Made by a program: the position numbers and the translations under genes. Below the pieces are notes generated by a model. It saw only the letters and a program-made list of their open reading frames with translations. It was not told where the DNA came from and searched no databases. This document shows positions 23,112 through 33,154 of a DNA stretch of 42,970 bases, one piece after another. The DNA is from Mucilaginibacter sp. (GTDB taxonomy: Bacteria > Bacteroidota > Bacteroidia > Sphingobacteriales > Sphingobacteriaceae): positions 1-42,970 of the forward strand of contig JARLHA010000019.1 of assembly GCA_031292485.1 (NCBI GenBank), given 5' to 3'. The first letter of the stretch is position 1, and every line of letters starts with the position of its first letter.

Positions 23112-23219
23112 ATGTGAGATTTGAGACGTGAGATTTGAGATTGATCAATACATAATATAACTAAATAGATAAAAGAATTAGATTGAGCTTAGTCTCATAT
23201 TTCATATCTCACATCTATT
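23111..23219. repeat. GTGAGATTTGAGA repeats and matching inverted copy
   Basis: GTGAGATTTGAGA occurs at 23114-23126 and 23128-23140. GATGTGAGAT (23111-23120) is the exact complement of ATCTCACATC (23206-23215), giving a large stem-loop that ends just before the next gene. Confidence 0.7.
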
Positions 23220-23227
23220 ATCTGTCT

Positions 23228-23926
23228 ATGACCTTCGAAGAATTTTTTATAAAGAAAAGAATCAACCTGCCGGCTTTGGAAAAAGCTGAGCCGGGATTAT
23301 TTTCTGAATTTAAAACTCATTTCGTACAGATGGGCGAAAAAAGCTTCGATCATACCAAAAAATACTGGTTCAATAAATTACGGCACCAGTTTCATTTGGC
23401 GCCGGAAGTTAAAGTTGAAAAACCGGCTGTTACTCCACCCGTTGCTCCGCCGGCCATCAGCGAAAGCTTAACCGAACCTGCACCTGCGCCCCAACCCGCA
23501 AAACAAGGGTTTGTTCCGCGATTTAAAGCAGCCAACATTGCTAAACCTCCAGTTAATGAGGGTGAAACCGTCGAAAAAACTACTGAAGCGGAACCGCCTC
23601 AAACATCAACCCCGGCTAAGCCTGGATTCACTCCAAGGTTTAAGGCTGCTAATATGGCTAAGCCAGCTGTCACCGAAAGTAAGGCCGAGGAAAAACCTGC
23701 CGATTCTGAAGGTGCTGAATTACCCGCACAGGCAAAACCAGGATTCACGCCAAGATTTAAGGCCGCTAATATGGCTAAACCAGCTGGTATGGAAGATAAA
23801 GTTGAGGAAAAACCCGCGATGGCCGGGCCGGCACCAGAAGAAAAATCAGTTGAAGTTACGGTGCCCAAGCCTGCTTACAAGCCTAGGTTTAATATGAAGA
23901 ATATACCGCCGAAAAAAGAGGATTAA
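23228..23926 (+). CDS. Disordered protein with repeated PGFTPRFKAANMAKP motif
   Basis: 232 residues from ATG 23228. Residues 1-58 are a compact, conserved-looking helical head (FFIKKRINLPALEKAEP, then MGEKSFDHTKKYWFNKLRHQF). The rest is a Pro/Ala/Glu-rich tail with near-identical motifs at 91-107, 130-146 and 169-185, exactly 39 residues apart, and a variant (KPAYKPRFNMKNIPP) at 214-228. No signal peptide. I recall similar heads in other Bacteroidota proteins ending in short KPxFKP tails, but no named family. The motif repeats look like multivalent docking sites. An upstream ATG at 23183 lies within the repeat region and is rejected. Confidence 0.7.
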   Translation: MTFEEFFIKKRINLPALEKAEPGLFSEFKTHFVQMGEKSFDHTKKYWFNKLRHQFHLAPEVKVEKPAVTPPVAPPAISESLTEPAPAPQPAKQGFVPRFKAANIAKPPVNEGETVEKTTEAEPPQTSTPAKPGFTPRFKAANMAKPAVTESKAEEKPADSEGAELPAQAKPGFTPRFKAANMAKPAGMEDKVEEKPAMAGPAPEEKSVEVTVPKPAYKPRFNMKNIPPKKED

Positions 23927-23952
23927 TCGCCCCAACCTGGCTGGCCGCTCTC

Positions 23953-26900
23953 TCATCTTATTAAAGTTAAACTACCTGAGAGGACGCTGCAACCGGACTT
24001 TAAAGCGATGATGTAATAATACACCCCTGACGGCAGCGCCGCGCCATTCAATTTCCCGTCAAAAGGATGAGCGTATCCGGTTGATTCAAAAACCTTCTGG
24101 CCGTTCCGGGTGAAGATACGGATAAGCACATTGGGGTAATTTTCTAACCCTTTTATCTCCCACAGGTCGTTTATGCCATCGTTATTTGGCGTGAAAGCAC
24201 TGGGAATATTAACAGATGTTAAACCCACTACTATTTTAACTTCAATACGCTGACTTTCACAATCTCCGCTAAATTGGGTGATATAAAAACTTTCCGAATT
24301 GCTTACGTTAAGTATAAATACCCCCGACATTTGTTCGTCTAAAGCCTTATTGTCAGTTGCGGTAGCATACAAACGATAGCCATAACCGGACAACGGATTT
24401 TTAACCATCACAACAGCCTCGCCGGGGCTGCATATTTGAACATTATCAGCAACCGGTTCATCAACCACAACACTTTCATTCGTTATCGTGTATCGCTGTG
24501 TTGCCAAACTGCAGGAAGTTACATCCTTAACCTGTAAGGTATAGGTGCCATGGCCTACTTTGATCAAATTCGGCGACGTGTTGATAACTTGCTGATTTGA
24601 ATTCAGCCAACTATAAGAATACGGGGGCACTCCACCTGTTATGTTGACATTCTGAATACTGCCAATTCCGCGTGAGCATCGATCGCTGGTGATCAGGGCT
24701 AAGCCGGGGCCTATCTGCAAAAGCGGTGTGGAATTAACCTGATAGCTTTTATAAAGGCTTTCACAGCCATTATCGTCGGTTACATATAGTTCGTATTGAC
24801 CAGCGGCTGCGTTGGTAAGCGGGGCATTTTTAATTAAATCAGCGCCGCTGGCATCAGCCCATCGATAGGATTTTGGCGCGTTACCCGTATTGAAAACAAC
24901 TGCGATCTCCCCATTGTTTAAACCGCACGTTGCGTCAGATATCGCTTCAGTTGATGGGTAGTTGCTGATTGCAGGTAAATTGCTGACTGCATACAACTGC
25001 GTTTGTGCGCTGCAACTTGCGTTGGACGCAACAAAGTAATAACTTCCGGAGGGAACGTCTATGAGGTCATTTGAATTACCAACAATATTGTTTTTATTAT
25101 CAAACCATTGATAGCTTGTTGCTCCTGTAACGACAATTCCTTTTATTGCGCCGTTACTGCTGGCACATGTAGACGGAGTTATTATTAACGAGGAGGCATC
25201 TAAATTTATTCCATTTTTTCCTTTAACTGTAAAAACGCGGCTGACCACAGGCGAGCAGCTATTGTCATAATCAACATAAAAAGAGTATTGTCCGGCCGGA
25301 ACATTTTTCAGATCAAGCTGGCCAATAGCAATTTGGTTGCCGGCGGCATTCATCCATCCATAATTAGAATTCGTGCCATTTGTTAAAGTGATGCCAATAA
25401 CCGAACCATCTGAAAAGTTGCAATTTGCACCTGTAACCGTTACTTTACTATCATCGATTAAAGGGGCGGCCGGTTGCGGCAACACATCGTATTCCACCTT
25501 TGCTGAATTACAGCCGTTACTGTCAGTAATATATAAATAATAAACTCCCGCAGGCAGATCGGTAACAGTGCTATTTGTTGAAATGATTTTTCCCTGGCTA
25601 TCTTCCCAGTAATATTTTGCCACTGTAAAATTTGAAGCTGTTTGGAATATGGCAGTAAAACTACCTGTAGCATGGTTACAGTCAAGTTGAAAAGTTTGAG
25701 AATAAACATACGGGGTAAGGTCGTTTATCGTAAACTGACCTGAGGCAAGTAATGTACAATCACTACCTTCATTTATTTGAAGGTTATAAACTCCAGGGGG
25801 TAAATTATCAATTTCACGGCCTGTACCAACAACCTTCCCTGTGCCATTGTCAAGCCATACAAACTGTATCCTGCCCGTTCTGTTTTGATTCACGAATATT
25901 GAGCCGGGGTGATGGCAGTCGTAATCCTTTATAACCACATCGCCCGGATAGATAAGATAACGCTGAAAACCAAACGTATTATTATCTACCGTGGCCGAAA
26001 CCAGCACATTTTGCATCGTATTGCCATTGTAAACCCAATTACCATTTGCATCGGCTGTTACGTTTGCAAACCAGGTGGTTGGATTACACTTCGGGCAACC
26101 CGCTGCATTGGCGTAATACAGCTGCATAAGAGCGCCGGGCGCTGCAATTCCCGAAATGGAATTGTCCGTAAGATTTGTAATGGTAGCAATACTATTACCG
26201 ATTAAATTACCTACGCTAACATGGTCGTTGCAATAAAATGAGTTTTTTATAACGAGCATATTTGCGTCATTGTCGGCAAAAATCGGGTTGTAGTAATTGG
26301 TAAACACATTTTGATCCGCGGCGGCATCTCCGCCAATGGTTGCAATAACACCCGTAACAACCTGAATAGCCTGGTATCCCTGTCCTAATTGGTGTGTTTG
26401 AGTTCTGTCAGTTCCAAAAAAATTTCCTTTTACGGTCAAAGTCCCCCGGGTTAAAATATCGATATCGGGACTGGCGCCGATAAAAACATTATTGTAAACA
26501 AGGAGATTGATCTCCGGGTCTTTTATTTGAAAAATAGAAGTAGCAGTCCCCGGAAGAGCAACGGTCCCGGTGTAATCTGTCCCAAAAAAATTATTTTCTA
26601 CTGTCACTGATTGGGTAGCGGTTGCATTTACCCCTTCTAAGTGAATACCCTCATCAATTCCACCAATTATCACATTTCCGTCAGCTGCGCCAGGCCCCCC
26701 GATCAGTAGCGTACCTGAAAGATTGAAATTGGCTTCAGTGGAATACAAATTGTAAGCATTATAGTCCGTTATTAAACCATCTGCTGCTAATCCGATAAAA
26801 TTGGCCTGGATTTTCGCTTTTTGAAAATAGCCAAAAAATGCGTACATATTTCCACTGATCACATTCCCTTTTCCAGCAGAACCTACAACTAATTGGCAGT

Positions 26901-27357
26901 TCGCGTTTGTCACAATACCATTTCCCAGTTGTCCATGGTTTGGCGAGAAATCTTTTATATAAAGGCCGTAAAACTCCACTGCATCATTAAGGCCCACAAG
27001 GGACGAAACGTTGAAGGCATCAAAATTCCGTGCTGCCACTGCCGGAGTGATGATTACTTTCGCATTGCTCACACCCAAAGCCGGGCCGGGCTGGGTGGTA
27101 CCATCAATAACAACATTTGAAGTTACATCGGGCAGTTGCGTTTTTAAAATAATAGTTATATCAGCCTGTGTGGAGCCTGGTAAATTAAAGTAAATGTAGT
27201 CTGTTGTTGCGATACCATTTGCAGCGGCATTTAATAACGCCTGTCTTAAACTGCCCGCTCCGGCATCAGCGTTAGTTGTAACCGTAAACGTTGCTGCAAA
27301 AAGTTTGTCACAAATAAAAAAGGTTAGGAATAGTAAAAATAATTTGCGACGGCGCAT
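23953..27357 (-). CDS. Large cell-surface protein with T9SS type B sorting domain
   Basis: 1134 residues. Signal peptide about 1-21 (ends LFA-AT). Residues 22-70 match the FTVTTNADAGAGSLRQAL start of surface right-handed beta-helix proteins, and the helix probably runs to about 400. Residues roughly 480-980 hold SprB/PKD-like repeats (for example GGVPPYSYSWLNSNQQ and YTLQVKD), each starting near a conserved Cys. Residues 1046-1134 are the CHU_C gliding-motility/T9SS type B sorting domain (IPSAFTPNNDGINDLWEIKG). It is presumably exported by type IX secretion and surface-attached. It is a longer paralogue of the 28415-31315 product. Confidence 0.87.
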   Translation of the reverse strand: MRRRKLFLLFLTFFICDKLFAATFTVTTNADAGAGSLRQALLNAAANGIATTDYIYFNLPGSTQADITIILKTQLPDVTSNVVIDGTTQPGPALGVSNAKVIITPAVAARNFDAFNVSSLVGLNDAVEFYGLYIKDFSPNHGQLGNGIVTNANCQLVVGSAGKGNVISGNMYAFFGYFQKAKIQANFIGLAADGLITDYNAYNLYSTEANFNLSGTLLIGGPGAADGNVIIGGIDEGIHLEGVNATATQSVTVENNFFGTDYTGTVALPGTATSIFQIKDPEINLLVYNNVFIGASPDIDILTRGTLTVKGNFFGTDRTQTHQLGQGYQAIQVVTGVIATIGGDAAADQNVFTNYYNPIFADNDANMLVIKNSFYCNDHVSVGNLIGNSIATITNLTDNSISGIAAPGALMQLYYANAAGCPKCNPTTWFANVTADANGNWVYNGNTMQNVLVSATVDNNTFGFQRYLIYPGDVVIKDYDCHHPGSIFVNQNRTGRIQFVWLDNGTGKVVGTGREIDNLPPGVYNLQINEGSDCTLLASGQFTINDLTPYVYSQTFQLDCNHATGSFTAIFQTASNFTVAKYYWEDSQGKIISTNSTVTDLPAGVYYLYITDSNGCNSAKVEYDVLPQPAAPLIDDSKVTVTGANCNFSDGSVIGITLTNGTNSNYGWMNAAGNQIAIGQLDLKNVPAGQYSFYVDYDNSCSPVVSRVFTVKGKNGINLDASSLIITPSTCASSNGAIKGIVVTGATSYQWFDNKNNIVGNSNDLIDVPSGSYYFVASNASCSAQTQLYAVSNLPAISNYPSTEAISDATCGLNNGEIAVVFNTGNAPKSYRWADASGADLIKNAPLTNAAAGQYELYVTDDNGCESLYKSYQVNSTPLLQIGPGLALITSDRCSRGIGSIQNVNITGGVPPYSYSWLNSNQQVINTSPNLIKVGHGTYTLQVKDVTSCSLATQRYTITNESVVVDEPVADNVQICSPGEAVVMVKNPLSGYGYRLYATATDNKALDEQMSGVFILNVSNSESFYITQFSGDCESQRIEVKIVVGLTSVNIPSAFTPNNDGINDLWEIKGLENYPNVLIRIFTRNGQKVFESTGYAHPFDGKLNGAALPSGVYYYIIALKSGCSVLSGSLTLIR

Positions 27358-27510
27358 AACGGGTTTAATTGCCCATTAAAGTAGATATTTTAAACTGTAA
27401 AATAACATTAAATTAAAAAATGGCCAATTTACTTATACGTAACGCATGAGCATACTAACTACTGATAAGTGGCAAAAACTTCAAATACTCCCCTTGTACC
27501 GTTTTTGAAA

Positions 27511-28308
27511 TCATTTACTATGCGAAAACAGCCAGGGCATAAAATCCGGTTCGGCAAAGGCGTCGTCCCAGCAGTTATGGTCATCATTCGTATAGAGGGT
27601 ATAACGGGGCATGCCGCCTTCCTGTTTAATAGCCGCAACGATTGATTCTGAATGGGAATAGGGTACAATACTGTCCTTTTCACCATGAAACACCCAAACA
27701 GGTACTTTTTTGGCATACTTCTTCGCGTTTAGCGTATTATCGCCACCGCACATGGCAAATGCCGCTGCAAATATATTTGGCCTGCGGCCGATGATCTCAA
27801 AAGTGCCCATCCCGCCCATCGATAATCCGCCGACATAAACTTTGTGCTTATCTATGTAGGGTTTTTCTAAAAATTCGTCAACCATGGCCAATAAAGTCTG
27901 CATTGAACGTGTTGGCGGAGCATCGACCAGGAAAATAAATTTCGTCTTTTTAGTGGCAGAATCATTTTCCATTTTCACGTTGGACCAAAAGCCGTTTGCC
28001 GGGCATTGCGGGTACACTACTATTGCCGGATATTTTGCCCTTATGGTATCATTTAAAAACAATTTTGGCCCGTATTTAAGCTGGGCTTCGTTGTCTTTCC
28101 CCCGTTCGCCGGCACCATGCAATACAAATATCAATGGGTATTTTTTAGCAGGATCAAAATTAAGCGGGAACAAAATACGATAGGGCATCGTATCGCTTTT
28201 AGCGATATATGACCCACTTTCAAAAGCTTTGTTGCTTTGCGCGAACGTGAAAGCCGGTAAAACAAAGCATACAAATAATATAAATGAGTAGATTTTTTGC
28301 CTGATCAT
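27511..28308 (-). CDS. Secreted alpha/beta-hydrolase (esterase)
   Basis: 265 residues. Signal peptide about 1-23 (FTFAQ). The fold is the PHB-depolymerase/feruloyl-esterase-like group: oxyanion motif FVLHGAGERG (61-70), nucleophile GLSMGG with S163, acid D212 (GEKDSIVP) and H244 (NDDHNCWD). The triad is complete. The YSxG-like NCWDDAF end is typical of secreted carbohydrate esterases. It lies between two T9SS surface protein genes on the same strand and upstream of the polysaccharide locus, so removal of ester groups from plant or microbial glycans is plausible but inferred. Confidence 0.87.
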   Translation of the reverse strand: MIRQKIYSFILFVCFVLPAFTFAQSNKAFESGSYIAKSDTMPYRILFPLNFDPAKKYPLIFVLHGAGERGKDNEAQLKYGPKLFLNDTIRAKYPAIVVYPQCPANGFWSNVKMENDSATKKTKFIFLVDAPPTRSMQTLLAMVDEFLEKPYIDKHKVYVGGLSMGGMGTFEIIGRRPNIFAAAFAMCGGDNTLNAKKYAKKVPVWVFHGEKDSIVPYSHSESIVAAIKQEGGMPRYTLYTNDDHNCWDDAFAEPDFMPWLFSHSK

Positions 28309-28414
28309 AAGTTAGATAGATGTTGATTATTTTAAACGGGGATTTTTTAAATAATGTATCCTAAGCGATATAACTTCAAAGAATAATTATTGTTTGCCGG
28401 CGTGAAACAGAAAC

Positions 28415-31315
28415 TCACCTTACCAGTGTGATACTCCCGGAAAGCAGGCTGCAGTTTGAGTTTAAGTTGATAATATAATAGTAAACCCCAGGCTGAAGCA
28501 ATGAACCTCCGATTTTGCCATCAAATGGCTGGGTATATCCTCTTGACTCGAAAACTTTTTGTCCATATCTGTTAAATATCCTTACCATGGCCTCCGGATA
28601 ATTTTCAATCCCTTTCAGCAGCCAAAAATCATTTACCCCATCATTATTGGGTGTAAATGTATTCGGAATATTCAATGCCGATAGTCCCACTGTTATTTTC
28701 ACCGCCGTGCGTGAACTTTCGCAACCGCCGATATATTGACTTATATAAACACTTTCCGAACTGGCTACGGGGATCTTAAAGATTCCGCTGCTTTCCTGGT
28801 CAATTAAATCAGCTCCGGTTGCTGTCGCATATAGACGATAACCGTAGCCCGGCTGTGGGTTTTTCACCATAATCATTACATCGCCTGCATAGCATAGCTG
28901 TACATTATCTGCGACAGGGGCTGCAACAGTAATGGTCTGGTTGCCGATCGTATAATCTTTTGTAGCTAAACCGCAAGCGGTAGCATCTTTTACCTGCAAT
29001 GTATAAGTCCCGTTAACCACACCCGTTAAATCCAATGAGGTGCCCGCACTTTGCTGTGATGAATTGATCCAATTGTAGGTGTAGGGTTGCACCCCGCCCG
29101 TAACCAGGACATTTTGAATACTGCCCACGCCCTCAGAACACTGGTCGCTGGTGATTTGTTCCGAGGCCGCCGCAATTTGGATGACGGGTATGGCGTTAAT
29201 GGTAAATAATTCACTTTTTACAGGTGGGCAATTAAAATTATAGAGCGCGAAAAAATAATATTGCCCTGCCGGTGCATTTTGCAGATCCATTTGACCGGCT
29301 GAAAACAGCGTCCCGTTCGCCCTGTTCCAACCGAAGTTCGCATTTCCGGCATTTGTGAGGTTTATTCCCGTAACTGATCCGTTCGGAAGACCGCAGGTAG
29401 CCTCTGTTTTAACGGCGCTGCCAGCATCGATAACCGGCGTCGCAGTTGGTGGAACTACTACGAATGTTGCTTTATTTGAATTACAACCATTGCTATCAGT
29501 GATATACAAATAGTAAGTTCCCGGCGCCAGGTTGCTGATGGTATTCGAATTTCCGTTAGGAATGATGTTACCGCTGGCATCCTCCCAGTAATAATTTGCT
29601 ACTGTAATCCCCGGGCCGGTACTTGGGAAAGTGGTGAAATGACCTGTTGGATTAGTGCAATCCGTCGTAAACTGTGATGAGAAAACTTTTGGGGTTAAAT
29701 CAATCACCGTAAAAACACTTGACGTTACCGAAGGACAGCCCCCGTTTTCACTTATTTGCAGGGTATAGTTGCCGGGCTGCAGCCCGGTGGCGTTTTGGCT
29801 GGTACTTACCGGAACATTATTGCTGTCCGTCCAGGTAAATTGAAAATTACCCACCCGATTTTCGATTAGCGCAATTGAACCTGCATGATGGCAATCAAAA
29901 TTGGTTATGTTTACATCGGTCTGCGTGATCGCGTCAAACTGAAAGCCAATGGTGTTGTTTGCTACAGTAGATGAAGCCAAAACATTTTGGGTTATACTGC
30001 CTGTGTAGGACCACCTTCCGGCCGCATTAGCAATTACTGTCGCAAAGCATGAATTTGGATTACAAGTGGTACATTTTGTTTGGGTAAAGTATAATTGAAC
30101 CGTTGCCCCTATGGGTGCATCGCCTGAGACTGTGGTATTGGTAAGCGTTGTTATCCTGATGAAATTTTGTCCCGTCGGGTCATTTAACTGCACATTGGTA
30201 TTGCAATAAAATATATTCTGTACCACATCGGTATAAGAATTATTATAGGCGTCAATCGGGTTTTGATAATTGGTAAAAACATTCTGGTCGGCCGGAGCAG
30301 TGCCGCCAATAACTGAGTTTACGTCGCTGTTTTCTATAGCATAGGTACCTGAACCCAGGGGAAAAGCTTGCGTCCTGTCAGTTCCAAAAAAATTTCCTTT
30401 TACGATCATCGCCGATTTATTTAGCCCCACCACCGCAATTTCGGTAGCGCTGAAAACATTAGCGGTTACAAATAATAAGGTATTTGGATCATTAACAAGG
30501 ATGCACGAATTGGTCACGACCCCTATTGGTTTAGTTCCGGTGTAATCAGTATTAAAAAGATTATTTTCAACGGTGGCTATTTTAAATGTACTTCCTGCAA
30601 TCCCTCCAAAATTTATCCCGCTGATGCGACCGCCCAATATTACATTGCCATCCTGTGGGTTTGCACCGCCGATCATTAAACCTTGATAATCCTGCCCTGA
30701 ATAAAAAACAGATGAATTATTGAAAGCAGTAATGCCATCGGGCTGAATACCTATAAAATTGCTTTGAATTACTGCGTTTTGAAAAAGCCCGTTAAATGCA
30801 TAATCGTTGCCGCTGATTACGTTTCCTTTACCCGGCGCCCCAACAACCAGTTTGCAATTGGCGCCTGATACTATGGCACTTCCCAGACCCGACTGGTTAG
30901 GCGAAAAACCTTCGATATACAAACCGTAAATTTCAACTGCGTCATTAACGCCAACCAGGGTCGATACCTTAAGTGCGTTAAAATTTGCAGCTGGTATGGT
31001 TGGTGTAATGATCACCTTGGCGCCGCTCACTCCCAGTACTGAACCTGGCTGAGTAGTACCATCAATAATAACATTTGCCGAAATATCGGGTAGTTCCGAT
31101 TGCAGGGTAATGGTAATAGCCGCCTGCGTGTTCCCGGGTAAATTAAAATAGATATAGTCGGTAGTAGCGGTACCATTACCAATGGCATCCAACAGGGCCT
31201 GCCTTAAAGTTCCTGCCCCGGCATCGGCATTACTGGTAACTGTAAAAGTTGCCGCGAATAAATTACCCCCAATAAAAAGCAACAGTAAAAACAGAAGTAA
31301 TTTACGGATAATCAT
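28415..31315 (-). CDS. Large cell-surface protein with T9SS type B sorting domain, shorter paralogue
   Basis: 966 residues with the same architecture as the 23953-27357 product: signal peptide ending LFA-AT, FTVTSNADAGAGTLRQAL, a beta-helix region (GKGNVISGNDYAFNG, GNFFGTDRTQAF), SprB-like repeats between about 480 and 800, and the CHU_C sorting domain at 878-966 (IPNTFTPNNDGVNDFWLLKG). It has two fewer SprB-like repeats than its paralogue. N- and C-terminal blocks align closely, so the pair arose by duplication with later repeat gain or loss. The esterase gene lies between them. Confidence 0.87.
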   Translation of the reverse strand: MIIRKLLLFLLLLFIGGNLFAATFTVTSNADAGAGTLRQALLDAIGNGTATTDYIYFNLPGNTQAAITITLQSELPDISANVIIDGTTQPGSVLGVSGAKVIITPTIPAANFNALKVSTLVGVNDAVEIYGLYIEGFSPNQSGLGSAIVSGANCKLVVGAPGKGNVISGNDYAFNGLFQNAVIQSNFIGIQPDGITAFNNSSVFYSGQDYQGLMIGGANPQDGNVILGGRISGINFGGIAGSTFKIATVENNLFNTDYTGTKPIGVVTNSCILVNDPNTLLFVTANVFSATEIAVVGLNKSAMIVKGNFFGTDRTQAFPLGSGTYAIENSDVNSVIGGTAPADQNVFTNYQNPIDAYNNSYTDVVQNIFYCNTNVQLNDPTGQNFIRITTLTNTTVSGDAPIGATVQLYFTQTKCTTCNPNSCFATVIANAAGRWSYTGSITQNVLASSTVANNTIGFQFDAITQTDVNITNFDCHHAGSIALIENRVGNFQFTWTDSNNVPVSTSQNATGLQPGNYTLQISENGGCPSVTSSVFTVIDLTPKVFSSQFTTDCTNPTGHFTTFPSTGPGITVANYYWEDASGNIIPNGNSNTISNLAPGTYYLYITDSNGCNSNKATFVVVPPTATPVIDAGSAVKTEATCGLPNGSVTGINLTNAGNANFGWNRANGTLFSAGQMDLQNAPAGQYYFFALYNFNCPPVKSELFTINAIPVIQIAAASEQITSDQCSEGVGSIQNVLVTGGVQPYTYNWINSSQQSAGTSLDLTGVVNGTYTLQVKDATACGLATKDYTIGNQTITVAAPVADNVQLCYAGDVMIMVKNPQPGYGYRLYATATGADLIDQESSGIFKIPVASSESVYISQYIGGCESSRTAVKITVGLSALNIPNTFTPNNDGVNDFWLLKGIENYPEAMVRIFNRYGQKVFESRGYTQPFDGKIGGSLLQPGVYYYIINLNSNCSLLSGSITLVR

Positions 31316-31399
31316 AGCGGCACCCCGGCAAAACGATTCTAAATTACAAGAAAATTACTTAGCTCTATAAATTAGGGGGCCGGATTTTATTAACACTGT

Positions 31400-33154
31400 C
31401 TATTCCACCTTGATAACTTTTGTGGCTGCGGATACACCGTTCTCATTTATAGCTTCAATCCTGAAGTAATAAGGCTTTTCCTTATCCATCGTTTTTAAAT
31501 AATATTCGTTGGCGGAGTAGACCATTATGCAGTTATACAGCTTATCAGGAGCCGTACCTGTATAAATATTATAAGCAAAAGCGTTATCAACCGTTTGCCA
31601 TTTTATCCAGGCGCTGCGTTTATCCTTTTCGGTACGTAAAACCACAAAGTTCTGTACGGTATCTGGTTTACTGCCGCCGCCATTACCAAAAACCCGTAAT
31701 CCGCTTATGGCAAATTTGCCAGTTGGCATAAGTACATTTTCCAGTTTGATATACCGCGCCTTTACGGGTGTTGGTAATTCAATATAATCATGCGGCACAT
31801 CAGTTTTATTCCGGCTTTTATCTGCCAGGATATGCCACTTTTTGGCATCGGATGAATAGTATAACTTATACTGCGTATAGGTGGTGGTTGATTTCCCCAA
31901 TATCGTTGCGTCCTGGTCGGCATAATTAATTTGAACAGCATTTACAGTGCTTTCTTTACCCAGATCACTTTGAATCCATTCACCCGGATTGCTTGTTTCG
32001 GCGCTCCAGTAGGTTTTTATATTTTCATCCACGGCATTGTTGGGCATATACCCACCCAGGGTTGAAGATACCTGTACCGGTTTGTCATAATTCAGCAGCA
32101 TCCAGCCGGTAAAGCGGCTTTGTAAGTGATCTTCCTTTCCGTCAGGCAAATAAGTTGGGTAATCGCCAAATGCGGTGTTGCAATACAAAACGCCATCCTT
32201 GTCAAAACCAGTAGGCCAGATGCCGAGGCGGCGTTCAAAACTATTTTTTACAGCGATAGTGATCGTGGAGATATGCCAGTAATTACCCCAGGAATCCGTA
32301 TAGGTGCTGCCGTGGCCCGCTCCCCTGGCGAAGCCGCCCGGTTTAAAACTAAACGGCATTGATTGCGGTGTAAACGGACCGAGCGGATTGTCCCCTACCA
32401 CTACGCCATCGCTATACCCGCTAAACTCCGTTCCCGGGGCACCGTATTGCAGGTAATATTTGCCGTCGTGTTTTGTCATCCACGAGCCTTCGATAAACGG
32501 ATCAAGAAAGATATCGTCCATATTTTCGCCGAAACGCTGCCAGCCATAACGGTAAGGCTGCAAAAAATACATCTCTTTACGGTATGCTTTTAAATGAAAG
32601 GTTTTTGGGTCGATCTCCGCGCCATATAATGGATATGTATTGCTGCTGCCATTATACATATATAATTTGCCATCGTCATCCCTGAAAAAATCCGGGTCCC
32701 AGCCGCCGGGTTCAAATTCATGGATGGCTTCTTTCCACTCATTAGCCTTTGGATTGGTACTCATCCATATCGGGAAGTTTGATGAATAAGTTGAACCAAA
32801 TACCATTAAAGTATCGCCCTGTACCCAAACTGCGGGCGCGCAAAGATCATCATAAACATGATGCTCAGGCCGCAAAAATGACCTGGAAACAAAATTCCAG
32901 TGGTACATGTCATGACTCCACCAATACCCCCACTGGTTGGTTGAAAACAGGTAATAATCACCTTTGTACATGGTGATCACAGGGTCGGCCGTGGCACGGT
33001 GCTTGCCTTCCGTAGCAAAATTGGGGATCGGAGTGTAACCGTAATCAATATTGATCGGGTTGCAATAGGTGAGTTGTTTTTGCTGTGCGACGGAGCTGTT
33101 TGCAATCAGCAATATGCAGTTTGCAATGGTTATAAAAAGTAAAGTTTTCTTCAT
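31400..33154 (-). CDS. Glycoside hydrolase family 43-type enzyme with F5/8C and Fn3 modules
   Basis: 584 residues, signal peptide about 1-23 (SSVAQ). The five-bladed propeller domain (about 25-340) shows ADPVITMYKGDYYLFST with D57, GGWDPDFFRDDDGKLYMY with D153/D155 and DPFIEGSWM with E222, the expected acidic residues. A discoidin (F5/8 type C) domain spans about 355-485 and an Fn3-like domain 495-584. Substrate is uncertain: family 43 and related enzymes act on arabinan, xylan or galactan. It has its own TATCTTTG promoter and a long upstream region, so it may be regulated apart from the susCD operon. Confidence 0.8.
   Translation of the reverse strand: MKKTLLFITIANCILLIANSSVAQQKQLTYCNPINIDYGYTPIPNFATEGKHRATADPVITMYKGDYYLFSTNQWGYWWSHDMYHWNFVSRSFLRPEHHVYDDLCAPAVWVQGDTLMVFGSTYSSNFPIWMSTNPKANEWKEAIHEFEPGGWDPDFFRDDDGKLYMYNGSSNTYPLYGAEIDPKTFHLKAYRKEMYFLQPYRYGWQRFGENMDDIFLDPFIEGSWMTKHDGKYYLQYGAPGTEFSGYSDGVVVGDNPLGPFTPQSMPFSFKPGGFARGAGHGSTYTDSWGNYWHISTITIAVKNSFERRLGIWPTGFDKDGVLYCNTAFGDYPTYLPDGKEDHLQSRFTGWMLLNYDKPVQVSSTLGGYMPNNAVDENIKTYWSAETSNPGEWIQSDLGKESTVNAVQINYADQDATILGKSTTTYTQYKLYYSSDAKKWHILADKSRNKTDVPHDYIELPTPVKARYIKLENVLMPTGKFAISGLRVFGNGGGSKPDTVQNFVVLRTEKDKRSAWIKWQTVDNAFAYNIYTGTAPDKLYNCIMVYSANEYYLKTMDKEKPYYFRIEAINENGVSAATKVIKVE

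Noticed and set aside
23599..23868. Antisense open frame across the repeat-bearing protein gene
   Set aside because: A shadow of the repetitive Pro/Ala codons of the sense gene.
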